Assembly: GCA_965370955.1 (NCBI GenBank)
Contig: CBDUWP010000021.1
Span: forward strand, 1 to 19,016
DNA length: 19,016 nucleotides
Source of the DNA: CBDUWP01 sp965370955
GTDB lineage: Bacteria > Planctomycetota > Phycisphaerae > Sedimentisphaerales > Anaerobacaceae
Direction: 5' to 3'
Positions 7,648-14,910 of the stretch are shown piece after piece (the stretch's first letter is position 1; each line of letters opens with the position of its first letter). A model generated the notes under the pieces. It saw only the letters and a list, made by a program, of their open reading frames with translations, was not told the DNA's origin and did no database searches. The position numbers and the translations under genes are program-made.

Positions 7648-8226
7648 CTAATTTTTGCATAAAACAGGCTTGTCATTTAACATCTCTTTTTCTTGTAGTT
7701 TGTCGGTAAGCGGCGAAGATAGATGGACGCTCTGTTTGGATTTTTTAAGTGATTTTTTGTGCAATATCGGAATGTTCTTAAGAATAAGATGACGTACATT
7801 AACAAAAGCTTCAAGATGAAATTGTAGAACACCTCTGGCCATATCCTTGTCATCTTTGACTAAATCAACCAGATGTTCTAAACAATCCTCTATCTTAAAA
7901 GCATGATATTTAATCAAATCTACGATCTTTACATCTGTATTTCTGAATCCAATTTCTAATTGTAAATTCAAAGCTTTTCCGTAATCGAATAAATTATTTA
8001 TAGCTAATTCGCTATCAAATGAATTTTCTATTTTAGAAATTTTACTTTGAGTACATCCCATTTTTTTTGCTAATTGCATTTGTGTAAGATTTTGTTCACA
8101 TCGTAGAGTAAACAAAAATTTTGCTATACCTTTATTATCAAGTGCTTTTAGAGCATCTTTTTTAAATTTCTTGGCCGTTGTTAATTGCTTAACGGATTCT
8201 GTTACATTCTTAAAATGCCGTGCCAT
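7648..8226 (-). CDS. XRE-family HTH antitoxin of a toxin-antitoxin pair
   Basis: A 192-residue DNA-binding protein. A lambda-repressor-like helix-turn-helix spans about 34-92, with the pattern LRCEQNLTQMQLAKKMGCTQSKISKIE and a following helix. Residues 93-192 are a Lys-rich helical tail longer than in typical HigA antitoxins. The ATG comes one base after the stop of the preceding toxin gene, so translation is probably coupled. Toxin-first order is that of HigBA-type modules, whose antitoxin binds the toxin and represses the operon. A palindrome upstream of the toxin is the likely operator. The region is AT-rich and Lys/Phe/Ile-rich compared with neighbours, which fits mobile origin. The long C-terminal tail might be the toxin-binding part. 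Confidence 0.8.
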   Translation of the reverse strand: MARHFKNVTESVKQLTTAKKFKKDALKALDNKGIAKFLFTLRCEQNLTQMQLAKKMGCTQSKISKIENSFDSELAINNLFDYGKALNLQLEIGFRNTDVKIVDLIKYHAFKIEDCLEHLVDLVKDDKDMARGVLQFHLEAFVNVRHLILKNIPILHKKSLKKSKQSVHLSSPLTDKLQEKEMLNDKPVLCKN

Positions 8227-8227
8227 T

Positions 8228-8590
8228 TTAGTCCCTTTCCATCTTCTTGACGAAATCCTTACAGTATTTTATATCTGCTTGCTGAGTTTTTTTGTCACCT
8301 ATAACCAATAAGTAAAGATTCTTCTCTTTGCTATTTGGATACACATATAATCTTGTTTGTTTCAGTTTAACTTTTTGTTTGCCGCCTTTTTGGTCTATAG
8401 CTATGATACCCTTCGGTTCTGTATGTATAAAACCAGCTTTTATTTGTAACGGATTGCCAAGTCGGTTAATCGCGTGATGGTAAAAATCAAGATTGCTTAA
8501 CATGGCAACTAATTCTCCTGGATGTTTTTTCACATATCTTTTATAGCTTCTTACGTATTTATCGGTTAAAAACAGCTCCCAGCTTAGCAT
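8228..8590 (-). CDS. RelE/HigB-like toxin
   Basis: A 120-residue basic protein, probably an mRNA-cleaving toxin of the RelE/ParE superfamily. It has the layout of that fold: two N-terminal helices (LTDKYVRSYKRYVKKHP and LSNLDFYHHAINRLG), then strands ending in a segment like TRLYVYPNSKEKNLYLLVIGDKKTQQADI, where an Arg-Leu-Tyr strand is followed by a hydrophobic strand and a Lys-rich turn. Catalytic residues cannot be fixed by eye because this superfamily is very divergent. It is the first gene of a two-gene unit with the HTH antitoxin. GAGG lies 7 bases before the ATG and overlaps a copy of the operator half-site. The toxin assignment rests mainly on gene order, size and fold pattern. Confidence 0.7.
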   Translation of the reverse strand: MLSWELFLTDKYVRSYKRYVKKHPGELVAMLSNLDFYHHAINRLGNPLQIKAGFIHTEPKGIIAIDQKGGKQKVKLKQTRLYVYPNSKEKNLYLLVIGDKKTQQADIKYCKDFVKKMERD

Positions 8591-8611
8591 ACATATTCCT
8601 CTTTTAGATAT

Positions 8612-8641
8612 ATTATAACATTTTAAAGTGTTTTAGAGTAA
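8612..8641 (-). promoter_or_regulatory. Promoter of the toxin-antitoxin operon
   Basis: On the minus strand a perfect TATAAT (8617-8612) has a weak -35 box, TTACTC (8641-8636), 18 bases upstream. The expected start is about 8605, giving a leader of about 15 bases. Confidence 0.55.
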
Positions 8642-8666
8642 TAATATTCCTATTGGGAATATATTA
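8642..8666. promoter_or_regulatory. Palindromic operator of the toxin-antitoxin operon
   Basis: ATATTCC (8644-8650) and GGAATAT (8656-8662) form a perfect inverted repeat with a 5-base centre, flanked by further A/T symmetry (TAAT...ATTA). It abuts the -35 box of the toxin-antitoxin promoter, where a repressing antitoxin would be expected to bind. A third half-site, ATATTCC at 8593-8599, overlaps the toxin ribosome binding site. Confidence 0.6.
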
Positions 8667-9030
8667 TCGTGAGTTTTGAGCTTGTCAAGTGTTTTTAATG
8701 ATTGTTCCGAATATGATTTTTTCAACCTAAATGGGCTGTTTTGTGCCCAAAATCCAAAATTATCACCACTCCACAGAAAGTTAATCACTAAAATTGCCGA
8801 TAAACTAAACGTGATAATCATCTAAATGAACACAAAAAAGGCAAATATCAATGCGTGGGAATGATTTTCATGGCTGATTTTGAGAAAAAAGACCATTTGA
8901 ATGGCTGCATTAAAATACAAAAAGTATTTTGATTGGATGATTCAAATGCTGATGGTAAAATGAAATAAGAACGAAAAACAGTCAAACAAGAAAATAAATA
9001 GACAACTAAATTTTTGAGGTGCATACAAAA
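8667..9030. other. Intergenic region before clpC
   Basis: This non-coding stretch separates the leftward toxin-antitoxin unit from rightward clpC. It holds a small hairpin (TGGGC, eight-base loop, GCCCA near 8729-8746) and a palindrome CCATTTGAATGG near 8894. A possible clpC promoter is TTGGAT (8933-8938), 17 bases, TAAAAT (8956-8961); its -35 box is poor. No CtsR-type heptad repeat or CIRCE element is visible. A minus-strand frame at 8633-8821 has no gene-like features. Confidence 0.4.
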
Positions 9031-11574
9031 ATGTTTGAACGATTTACTGATAGAGCACGCAAAGTTATGGCACTGGCAAATCAAGAAGCACAAAGATTCA
9101 ATCACGAATTCATCGGAACAGAACATATCCTGCTCGGACTCGTTAAAGAAGGGTCAGGAGTAGGGGCTACTGTTCTAAAAAATCTCGATGTCGATATCAA
9201 AAAATTACGCATCGAAGTAGAAAAAACCGTCAAAAGCGGCCCAGATATGGTGACAATGGGGAAACTGCCACAAACACCTAAAGCGAAAAAAGTTATCGAA
9301 TTCGCAATCGAAGAAGCTAGAGCATTAAATCATAACTATGTCGGAACAGAACATATACTGCTGGGGCTACTTAGAGAAGCGGACGGTATCGCTGCGCAAG
9401 TCTTAATGAATCTAGGACTAAAACTAGAAGAGGTCAGGCAAGAAGTATTAAACCTGTTGGGAGCGGGAGTCGATGAGTCAACGCCTAATTTCGGAATGAA
9501 TATGGCAACCCCAACTAATCCGGCGACAGCGGACATGAAGGGAAAAAGAAAAAGCAAAACGCCAGCTCTAGACAGCTTCGGAAGAGATCTGACGCAAATG
9601 GCTATCAACGACGAACTCGATCCAGTCATAGGAAGAGAAAACGAGATCGAAAGACTAATACAAGTGCTGTGCAGAAGAACAAAAAATAATCCGGTATTAC
9701 TCGGCGAAGCGGGAGTTGGAAAAACAGCTATCGTTGAAGGGCTTAGCCAAAAAATGATCGCTAAAGAAGTGCCGGAAATCCTGATCGGAAAAAGAATGGT
9801 CGTGCTAGACCTAGCTATGATGGTCGCGGGAACAAAATATCGAGGACAATTCGAAGAAAGAATCAAGGCTGTTATCAACGAAGTCAAAAGATCAAAAAAT
9901 GTCGTGCTGTTTATCGATGAATTACATACGCTGGTCGGAGCAGGAGGAGCAGAAGGAGCAATAGATGCAGCGAATGTGCTGAAACCGGCATTAGCAAGAG
10001 GTGAAGTGCAATGTATCGGAGCCAGCACACTCGACGAATATCGAAAGCATATCGAAAAGGATGCGGCACTGGAAAGAAGATTCCAAACCATTATAGTCGA
10101 GCCGCCGACAAAAGAACAGGCTGTCGAAATCTTGCGGGGATTAAGGGATCGATACGAGCAACATCACAAGGTGACATTCAAAGATGAGGCTCTCTTTCAA
10201 GCAGTCGAGCTGTCAACGAGATATATAACGGGAAGATGTTTGCCGGATAAGGCTATCGATGTTATCGATGAGGCGGGAGCCAGAGTCAGAATCAAAAATA
10301 TGGCGACGCCGCCTGACCTCAAAGAAACTGAAGAAAAAATCGAGCAGCTGCATAAAGAAAAAGAAATGGCTGTCAAAAATGCCGAATATGAAAAAGCGGC
10401 AGAACTGAGAGACCAAGCACAAAAATTACTCGAAAATAAAAATCAATTACAGAAAAAATGGTACGATAAAAATAAAGAATCTATCGGCGTAGTCGATACA
10501 GAAGTGGTTTGCGAAGTTGTTAGCAAAATGACTGGTGTGCCTCTAACAAAGCTGGAGAAAAAAGAAGCGCAAAGACTGCTCGAGCTGGAAAACGAACTCC
10601 ACAAAAGAGTCGTCTCACAAGATGAGGCTATCGAAACCGTGGCAAAAGCCGTCAGAAGAAGCAGAAGCGGTATGAAAGATCCAAACAGGCCAACAGGAAG
10701 CTTTATTCTGCTGGGGCCAAGCGGGGTCGGAAAAACACTGCTGGCAAAAGCTTTGGCGGAATTTATGTTTAGCAACGAAAACGCCCTCATACATCTGGAT
10801 ATGAGCGAATTTATGGAAAAACATAACGTCAGTAGACTCGTAGGCGCGCCTCCGGGATATGTGGGATATGAAGAGGGAGGACAGCTGACAGAAAGAATCA
10901 GAAGAAGGCCATATTCAGTGTTGCTGCTGGACGAAATCGAAAAGGCACATCCCGATGTCTTTAATATGCTGCTGCAAATCATGGAAGAAGGACGGTTGAC
11001 CGACAGCGTCGGAAGAGTCGTCGATTTCAAAAATGTTATCCTACTCATGACAAGCAATATCGGGGCTGACCTAATCAAAAATCAGTCGGGAATCGGGTTC
11101 GGTAAAAAATCGCCAGAATCAAACTACAAAAAAATGAAAGAATTGCTCAATAAAGAAATCGAACATTTCTTCAGGCCGGAATTCCTAAACAGAGTCGATG
11201 ATGTGATTGTATTTAAATCGCTGACAAGAGAAAATTTGCAAATAATTGTTGAATTTGAACTGGCGAAAGTATTCAAAAGGCTTGTCGAGCACGGACTAAC
11301 GCTGGAAGTAAAAGATGCAGCTAAAGAGTTTTTGATCGATAAAGGATATAATCCAGAATATGGAGCGAGGCCGCTGCGAAGGGCTATCGAGCATTATATC
11401 GAAGATCCGCTCTCAGAGGCTCTGCTGCGAGGTGAACTCGAAAATAAAGATGTTATCGTGATAGATGTTAGAGATGAAGAGAATCTGAGCTTCGATGGGA
11501 AAGTCGACGAAAAGAAAAAAACCAAAGAAGATAAAAAGCCTAACCAAGACGAAAAGGTGATAGCTAGCCAATGA
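9031..11574 (+). CDS. clpC: ClpC-type AAA+ unfoldase, ATP-dependent protease subunit
   Basis: This two-ring AAA+ chaperone unfolds proteins and feeds them to ClpP. The 847-residue protein has two N-terminal Clp repeats (about 1-145), each with the FNHEFIGTEHILLGL/LNHNYVGTEHILLGL signature. Domain D1 has Walker A GEAGVGKT at 225-232 and Walker B VLFIDE at 292-297. A UVR-motif middle domain rich in Lys and Glu (about 435-475) marks ClpC rather than ClpA. Domain D2 has Walker A GPSGVGKT at 562-569 and Walker B LLLDEIEKAHPDV. An IGF tripeptide in SGIGFGKK is the expected ClpP-docking loop. The charged Lys/Asp C-terminal tail is an extra. GAGG at 9016-9019 precedes the ATG; the GTG at 9019 overlaps it and was rejected. 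mcsA, mcsB and ctsR are not adjacent. A terminator follows. Confidence 0.96.
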   Translation: MFERFTDRARKVMALANQEAQRFNHEFIGTEHILLGLVKEGSGVGATVLKNLDVDIKKLRIEVEKTVKSGPDMVTMGKLPQTPKAKKVIEFAIEEARALNHNYVGTEHILLGLLREADGIAAQVLMNLGLKLEEVRQEVLNLLGAGVDESTPNFGMNMATPTNPATADMKGKRKSKTPALDSFGRDLTQMAINDELDPVIGRENEIERLIQVLCRRTKNNPVLLGEAGVGKTAIVEGLSQKMIAKEVPEILIGKRMVVLDLAMMVAGTKYRGQFEERIKAVINEVKRSKNVVLFIDELHTLVGAGGAEGAIDAANVLKPALARGEVQCIGASTLDEYRKHIEKDAALERRFQTIIVEPPTKEQAVEILRGLRDRYEQHHKVTFKDEALFQAVELSTRYITGRCLPDKAIDVIDEAGARVRIKNMATPPDLKETEEKIEQLHKEKEMAVKNAEYEKAAELRDQAQKLLENKNQLQKKWYDKNKESIGVVDTEVVCEVVSKMTGVPLTKLEKKEAQRLLELENELHKRVVSQDEAIETVAKAVRRSRSGMKDPNRPTGSFILLGPSGVGKTLLAKALAEFMFSNENALIHLDMSEFMEKHNVSRLVGAPPGYVGYEEGGQLTERIRRRPYSVLLLDEIEKAHPDVFNMLLQIMEEGRLTDSVGRVVDFKNVILLMTSNIGADLIKNQSGIGFGKKSPESNYKKMKELLNKEIEHFFRPEFLNRVDDVIVFKSLTRENLQIIVEFELAKVFKRLVEHGLTLEVKDAAKEFLIDKGYNPEYGARPLRRAIEHYIEDPLSEALLRGELENKDVIVIDVRDEENLSFDGKVDEKKKTKEDKKPNQDEKVIASQ

Positions 11575-11600
11575 CAAAATTATTGAATATATAAAAAATC

Positions 11601-11640
11601 GCGAAAAGGCCGCCTGTGACAAACAGTGGGGCCTTTTTTT
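11601..11640 (+). terminator. Rho-independent terminator after clpC
   Basis: AAAAGGCC...CCTGT pairs with ACAG...GGCCTTTT around a short loop, with one internal mismatch or bulge. Seven T follow. It lies 27 bases after the clpC stop. Confidence 0.88.
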
Positions 11641-11709
11641 GTATGAAGAGCAAATGAAGGGATCAGACAGAAAAAAAAATAGATTGGAAGCAATTGGCAG
11701 ATATTTCTG

Positions 11710-11738
11710 TTGCAGAAATAACAATTACAACGCATAAT
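11710..11738 (+). promoter_or_regulatory. Probable promoter of the zinc-ribbon/RNase HI/purN operon
   Basis: TTGCAG (11710-11715) and CATAAT (11733-11738) are 17 bases apart, downstream of the clpC terminator and 52 bases before the first gene. TTTCTG-TTG-CAGAAA at 11704-11718 is a perfect 6-3-6 inverted repeat over the -35 box and could be a regulator site. Confidence 0.45.
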
Positions 11739-11789
11739 GATGGGCTTGATATTTTAACTGTCTTCATAGAAAAAAGGAGCTAAATCATA

Positions 11790-12509
11790 ATGGGACCCTT
11801 ACTTAGCAGTCTTGTAAAGTTGCAAAGTGTAGAAAATCAACTTAGAGTCGTCAAAACAAAGCTGGCCCGCTCCAGAAGAACCGTCGTGCTGCAGGAAAAT
11901 CAGATCAGAACGCTCCAAAATAAACTCGAATCAAAAAAAGAAGATATTCAACTCGTAACTGTACAGTCCGATAGGCTAGAACTCGAACTAAAGTCAAGAG
12001 AAGAACATATCGCAAAATATCGAACGGCACTAAATCATGCGAAAACAAACAAAGAATATGCGATACTGTTAACAGATCTAAATACCTCAAAAGCAGATAA
12101 CTCAAAACTCGAAGAACAAATACTTGAGTTTATGAAAACCGTCGAAACTGATCGAGAAGAATGTACACAACTCGAAGAAGAAATCCAACAGCAAAAACAA
12201 ATACTAGAGCAAGTCAGGCAAAGAACCGAAACGCAAGCAATTGAACTCCAAAAGCAAATCGAAGATATACAAAAGCAATGGGATAAAGCGGCTCACGATG
12301 TGCCGGAAGATGTTCTGGAAATTTTTAAGAGAGTGGCTGATACCTATGATGGTGAAGCTATTGTGACGGTCGAACATCAAGATAATTACAGCTGCGGGGG
12401 CTGCTTTATGATAGTGACAAACGAATCGGTGAACCTGCTCATGACAAAAGATGAACTGGTCAGATGCCCCAACTGTACCAGAATCCTAGTGCTGAAAGAA
12501 ACTGAGTAA
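11790..12509 (+). CDS. Coiled-coil protein with C4 zinc ribbon (DUF164/CdsZ-like)
   Basis: A 239-residue cytoplasmic protein. Residues about 5-170 are almost continuous antiparallel coiled coil rich in Glu, Gln, Lys and Leu. A C-terminal zinc ribbon follows, with Cys202-x2-Cys205 (CGGC) and Cys226-x2-Cys229 (CPNC). This is the architecture of the C4-type zinc ribbon/DUF164 family, which includes chlamydial CT398/CdsZ and mycobacterial relatives. Partners vary in the literature, and the molecular role is unsettled. AGGAG lies about 11 bases before the ATG. It is the first gene of the run with RNase HI, purN and a pseudopilin-like gene; RNase HI starts 19 bases after its stop. DUF164 and RNase HI genes are commonly neighbours in bacteria, which supports the assignment. 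Confidence 0.85.
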   Translation: MGPLLSSLVKLQSVENQLRVVKTKLARSRRTVVLQENQIRTLQNKLESKKEDIQLVTVQSDRLELELKSREEHIAKYRTALNHAKTNKEYAILLTDLNTSKADNSKLEEQILEFMKTVETDREECTQLEEEIQQQKQILEQVRQRTETQAIELQKQIEDIQKQWDKAAHDVPEDVLEIFKRVADTYDGEAIVTVEHQDNYSCGGCFMIVTNESVNLLMTKDELVRCPNCTRILVLKETE

Positions 12510-12528
12510 AGCTATTGGGCAAAAAATA

Positions 12529-12909
12529 ATGACAACAGAAAAAAAACTGACGCAACAGTTGAAAATCTACACCGATGGAGCAAGTCGTGGAAATCCCGGT
12601 GCAGCGTCAGCAGCATTCGTTGTGACAAAACCAGACGGAACGGAAATTATGGCGAGAGCCTATTTTCTAGGAAAAGCGACAAATAATTTTGCAGAATATA
12701 CAGCCGCAATAAAAGCACTGCAAGATGTCCTGCAAATCAATGCGGAAAATGTGGCTATGTTCAGCGACAGCGAATTGATGGTCAAACAAGTCAACGGAAT
12801 TTATAAAGTTAAAAGCCCGCAAATAAAACCGCTATACCAAGAGCTGATGGAACTGCTGGCTAAATTCAAAAAGTGGAAATTGTCGCATGTCAAAAGAGAA
12901 GCAAATTAA
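12529..12909 (+). CDS. RNase HI-type ribonuclease, stopped before its last catalytic Asp
   Basis: RNase HI cuts the RNA strand of RNA-DNA hybrids. This 126-residue frame has Asp16 in YTDGASRGNPG, Glu56 in TNNFAEYTAA and Asp80 in FSDSELMVKQ, three of the four metal-binding carboxylates. It ends at HVKREAN-TAA, where relatives continue as N-(K/x)-x-ADxLAN. The bases after the TAA, in the same frame, encode exactly that continuation, TADDLANQALD. This contains the expected fourth Asp (codon 12916-12918, equivalent to E. coli Asp134). Either this TAA is a real truncation, is read through, or is a sequence error (AAA to TAA is one change). The frame then stays open into purN. Taken at face value, the shortened protein would be expected to have weak or no nuclease activity. 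Confidence 0.8.
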   Translation: MTTEKKLTQQLKIYTDGASRGNPGAASAAFVVTKPDGTEIMARAYFLGKATNNFAEYTAAIKALQDVLQINAENVAMFSDSELMVKQVNGIYKVKSPQIKPLYQELMELLAKFKKWKLSHVKREAN

Positions 12910-12921
12910 ACAGCGGACGAT

Positions 12922-13608
12922 TTGGCAAATCAGGCTTTAGATCAAAAAGCTGATGTTATTGCTGATCCGAAAAAACCGGCGACAAAAAAAAAGCCGCTGC
13001 GATTAGGCGTGATGATTAGCGGAGGAGGAAGAACTTTACTCAACATCTTAGACCATATCAATGAAGGAAAACTCAACGCCGAAGTCAATGTGGTTATCAG
13101 CTCACTGTCAAAAGCGGTGGGAGTCAAAAGGGCTAAAGATTGCGGCCTAAAAGTAAAAATCGTACGAAAAAAAGATTTTGAAAACATCAATGACTTCAGC
13201 AAAGCAATAAGAAAAAAGCTAAACGAAGCGAAAGTCGATCTGGTGATTCAAGCGGGATGGATGTGTCTGTGGCAAATCCCAACAGAATACACAAACAAAG
13301 TGATGAATATTCATCCGGGACTGTTGCCGGCGTTCGGGGGCAAAGGAATGTGGGGACATCATGTCCATCAGGCGGTCCTAGATGCCGGGTGCAAAGTCAG
13401 CGGTTGTACCGTGCATTTCTGCAATAATCAATATGATGCAGGGCCTGTCATTATTCAAAAATGCTGCGAAGTACGCCCTGATGATGATGCCGATAGTCTG
13501 GCTGGGAGAGTGTTTGGTCAAGAATGTGTGGCTGTCCCAGAGGCTATTGAAAAATATGAGCAAAATAAAATCATAATCGACGGCAATAGAGTGACAGTCA
13601 AAGAATAG
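12922..13608 (+). CDS. purN: Phosphoribosylglycinamide formyltransferase (PurN), unusual N-terminus
   Basis: PurN transfers a formyl group from 10-formyl-tetrahydrofolate to GAR in purine synthesis. In this 228-residue frame the first beta strand and phosphate loop read RLGVMISGGGRTLLNIL (about 27-43). The catalytic set is Asn129 and His131 in MNIHPGLLPAF and Asp172 in NQYDAGPVII, with SGCTVHF between them, equivalent to E. coli Asn106, His108 and Asp144. The start is a TTG with no clear ribosome binding site. Residues 1-7 (MANQALD) are the tail of RNase HI, and about 8-26 are a Lys/Pro/Ala linker. The next start codons (GTG 13009, ATG 13012) fall inside beta strand 1 and would damage the fold. 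The frame is continuous with RNase HI except for one TAA, so the real product may be a fusion. Confidence 0.85.
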   Translation: MANQALDQKADVIADPKKPATKKKPLRLGVMISGGGRTLLNILDHINEGKLNAEVNVVISSLSKAVGVKRAKDCGLKVKIVRKKDFENINDFSKAIRKKLNEAKVDLVIQAGWMCLWQIPTEYTNKVMNIHPGLLPAFGGKGMWGHHVHQAVLDAGCKVSGCTVHFCNNQYDAGPVIIQKCCEVRPDDDADSLAGRVFGQECVAVPEAIEKYEQNKIIIDGNRVTVKE

Positions 13609-13615
13609 GGTTTGT

Positions 13616-14077
13616 ATGAATCGACAACAAAAAAAAGTGATCGCTAACTTTATAGTGATTATGTTTATTACAGCTATCAGCGTGGTTGCAATCGCTAATC
13701 TGAAAGATTATGTCAATAAATCGGAATCGACAAAAGCAATGAACCAGCTAGCGAAAATCATTGCGGACTATCGAACGAAAAATGGGATTATTCCGCCGCA
13801 AAGTTTTGTCGATAGTGTCGATGAACAGCTATGCGGATCGGCGAGAATTGGGGAAATATTGTATCGGGCGAGATGGATCGAATTTGATTCCGACCAAAAT
13901 GAACCGCTGGCTTACGTAGAAAAAATATTTCGACATTCGTTCCTAAAAGATGGGGTCGTTATGCTGACGCTAGAAGGAAAAGTCAAGTGGATGACAGGAA
14001 CGCAATTTGAAGAGCTAATGGAAAAATATCGAAAACCATACGAAGAAAATTTCATCTTCTCAAATACCAAAAAATAA
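13616..14077 (+). CDS. Pseudopilin-like membrane protein, hypothetical
   Basis: A 153-residue protein with a basic N-terminus, one transmembrane helix (about 9-29) and an outer domain. After the helix comes a Lys/Ala-rich stretch, then ADYRTKNGIIPPQ, like the turn after the long helix of GspG-type pseudopilins. A C-terminal GVVMLTLEGKVKWM hairpin resembles the 'DG' strand pair of planctomycetal pilin-like proteins. The prepilin cleavage motif (G-FTLIE) is absent, so it would not be processed as a true pilin; the similarity is a structural guess. It starts 7 bases after purN, which makes it the last gene of that operon. It faces comF convergently across 41 bases, in which I see no clear terminator. 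Confidence 0.7.
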   Translation: MNRQQKKVIANFIVIMFITAISVVAIANLKDYVNKSESTKAMNQLAKIIADYRTKNGIIPPQSFVDSVDEQLCGSARIGEILYRARWIEFDSDQNEPLAYVEKIFRHSFLKDGVVMLTLEGKVKWMTGTQFEELMEKYRKPYEENFIFSNTKK

Positions 14078-14118
14078 ACACTTGTGCTGTTGTACAAATA
14101 GCAAACTCAAAAGGACAA

Positions 14119-14883
14119 TCAGGGCAACTGGCCGGCAACCGATAACGATAAAGCGAACACATGTCTTGCACCGGCTTGAATCAAAATTTTTGAACATTCG
14201 TTTAATGTCGCTCCCGTTGTTTTTATATCGTCCACCAAGCAAACATTACGGCCGGCAAAATCGTGGCCCCTTCTCAAGCCAAACGCGCCGCTAATATTCT
14301 TTTGACGCTTCTTCAAATCACTAAATCCGGCTTGCGGCTTTGTCCGTCTCGTGCGAACCAAATCAGTACTGAGTTCGGCTCGAGGATGTTTTAATTTTTT
14401 GGCTAATAAATAGGACTGGTTGTAACCTCTAAACAATCGCTTACGCCAGTGCATCGGTACTGGAACAAAAAAATCTATCCTGTCATAAAAATCGGCTGAC
14501 TCTAAAGCGGCAGTTAACGCCAAATGAAAAGCAGCAGAAAATTCTGTGCGGCCTGACATCTTGAATCGCAAAATCATAGAACGAGCAATATCTTCATAAA
14601 CAAAACAGCGAGCTATCGAGTCAAACGACAACTCCTCATCAAAACAGCTCGGACATCTATCGTTGATTATGGCAAAGCGAGTCGCTTGACGGCCGCAGCG
14701 ACGGCAGTAATCAGAATTGGACAACAAAGACAAATCGCTCCAGCAATCACTGCATAAATCGCAATCAGTCTCAGAAATATCGCAATCGCAATGGACGCAA
14801 ACGGCTGGCCATAAAAGCCAATTTATGCCGCGAAAAAAAGATAAAAAGGTTTTCCTTATTTTGGCCGAAATCATAGCAACCAT
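14119..14883 (-). CDS. comF: ComF family phosphoribosyltransferase-like protein
   Basis: ComF proteins take part in DNA uptake or later DNA handling in naturally transformable bacteria; relatives (GntX) occur widely. The protein is about 254 residues. An N-terminal zinc-finger-like region has CVHC, CDLCSDC, CRRCG and CPSC pairs, and a middle region has the family's PVPMHWRKRLFRGYNQS. The type I phosphoribosyltransferase loop VCLVDDIKTTGATL is at about 214-227. The start is uncertain among GTG 14892, ATG 14883 and ATG 14874; no ribosome binding site decides, and the middle one is used here. It lies downstream of the pseudopilin gene by 27 bases on the same strand. Pairing with a type IV pilin-like gene would fit DNA uptake, though the neighbour looks more like a planctomycetal surface pseudopilin. 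Confidence 0.9.
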   Translation of the reverse strand: MVAMISAKIRKTFLSFFRGINWLLWPAVCVHCDCDISETDCDLCSDCWSDLSLLSNSDYCRRCGRQATRFAIINDRCPSCFDEELSFDSIARCFVYEDIARSMILRFKMSGRTEFSAAFHLALTAALESADFYDRIDFFVPVPMHWRKRLFRGYNQSYLLAKKLKHPRAELSTDLVRTRRTKPQAGFSDLKKRQKNISGAFGLRRGHDFAGRNVCLVDDIKTTGATLNECSKILIQAGARHVFALSLSVAGQLP

Positions 14884-14910
14884 TATAATCACTTTTTAAT
14901 TTTAAGCTAA

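Noticed and set aside
8633..8821. Minus-strand 62-codon frame upstream of the toxin gene
   Set aside because: It covers the operator and promoter of the toxin-antitoxin operon and has no ribosome binding site or recognisable protein features.
9336..11078. Long minus-strand frames of 251 and 211 codons
   Set aside because: They are antisense shadows of clpC, rich in Ser and Leu from reverse-read AGA/GAA codons, and lack domain features.
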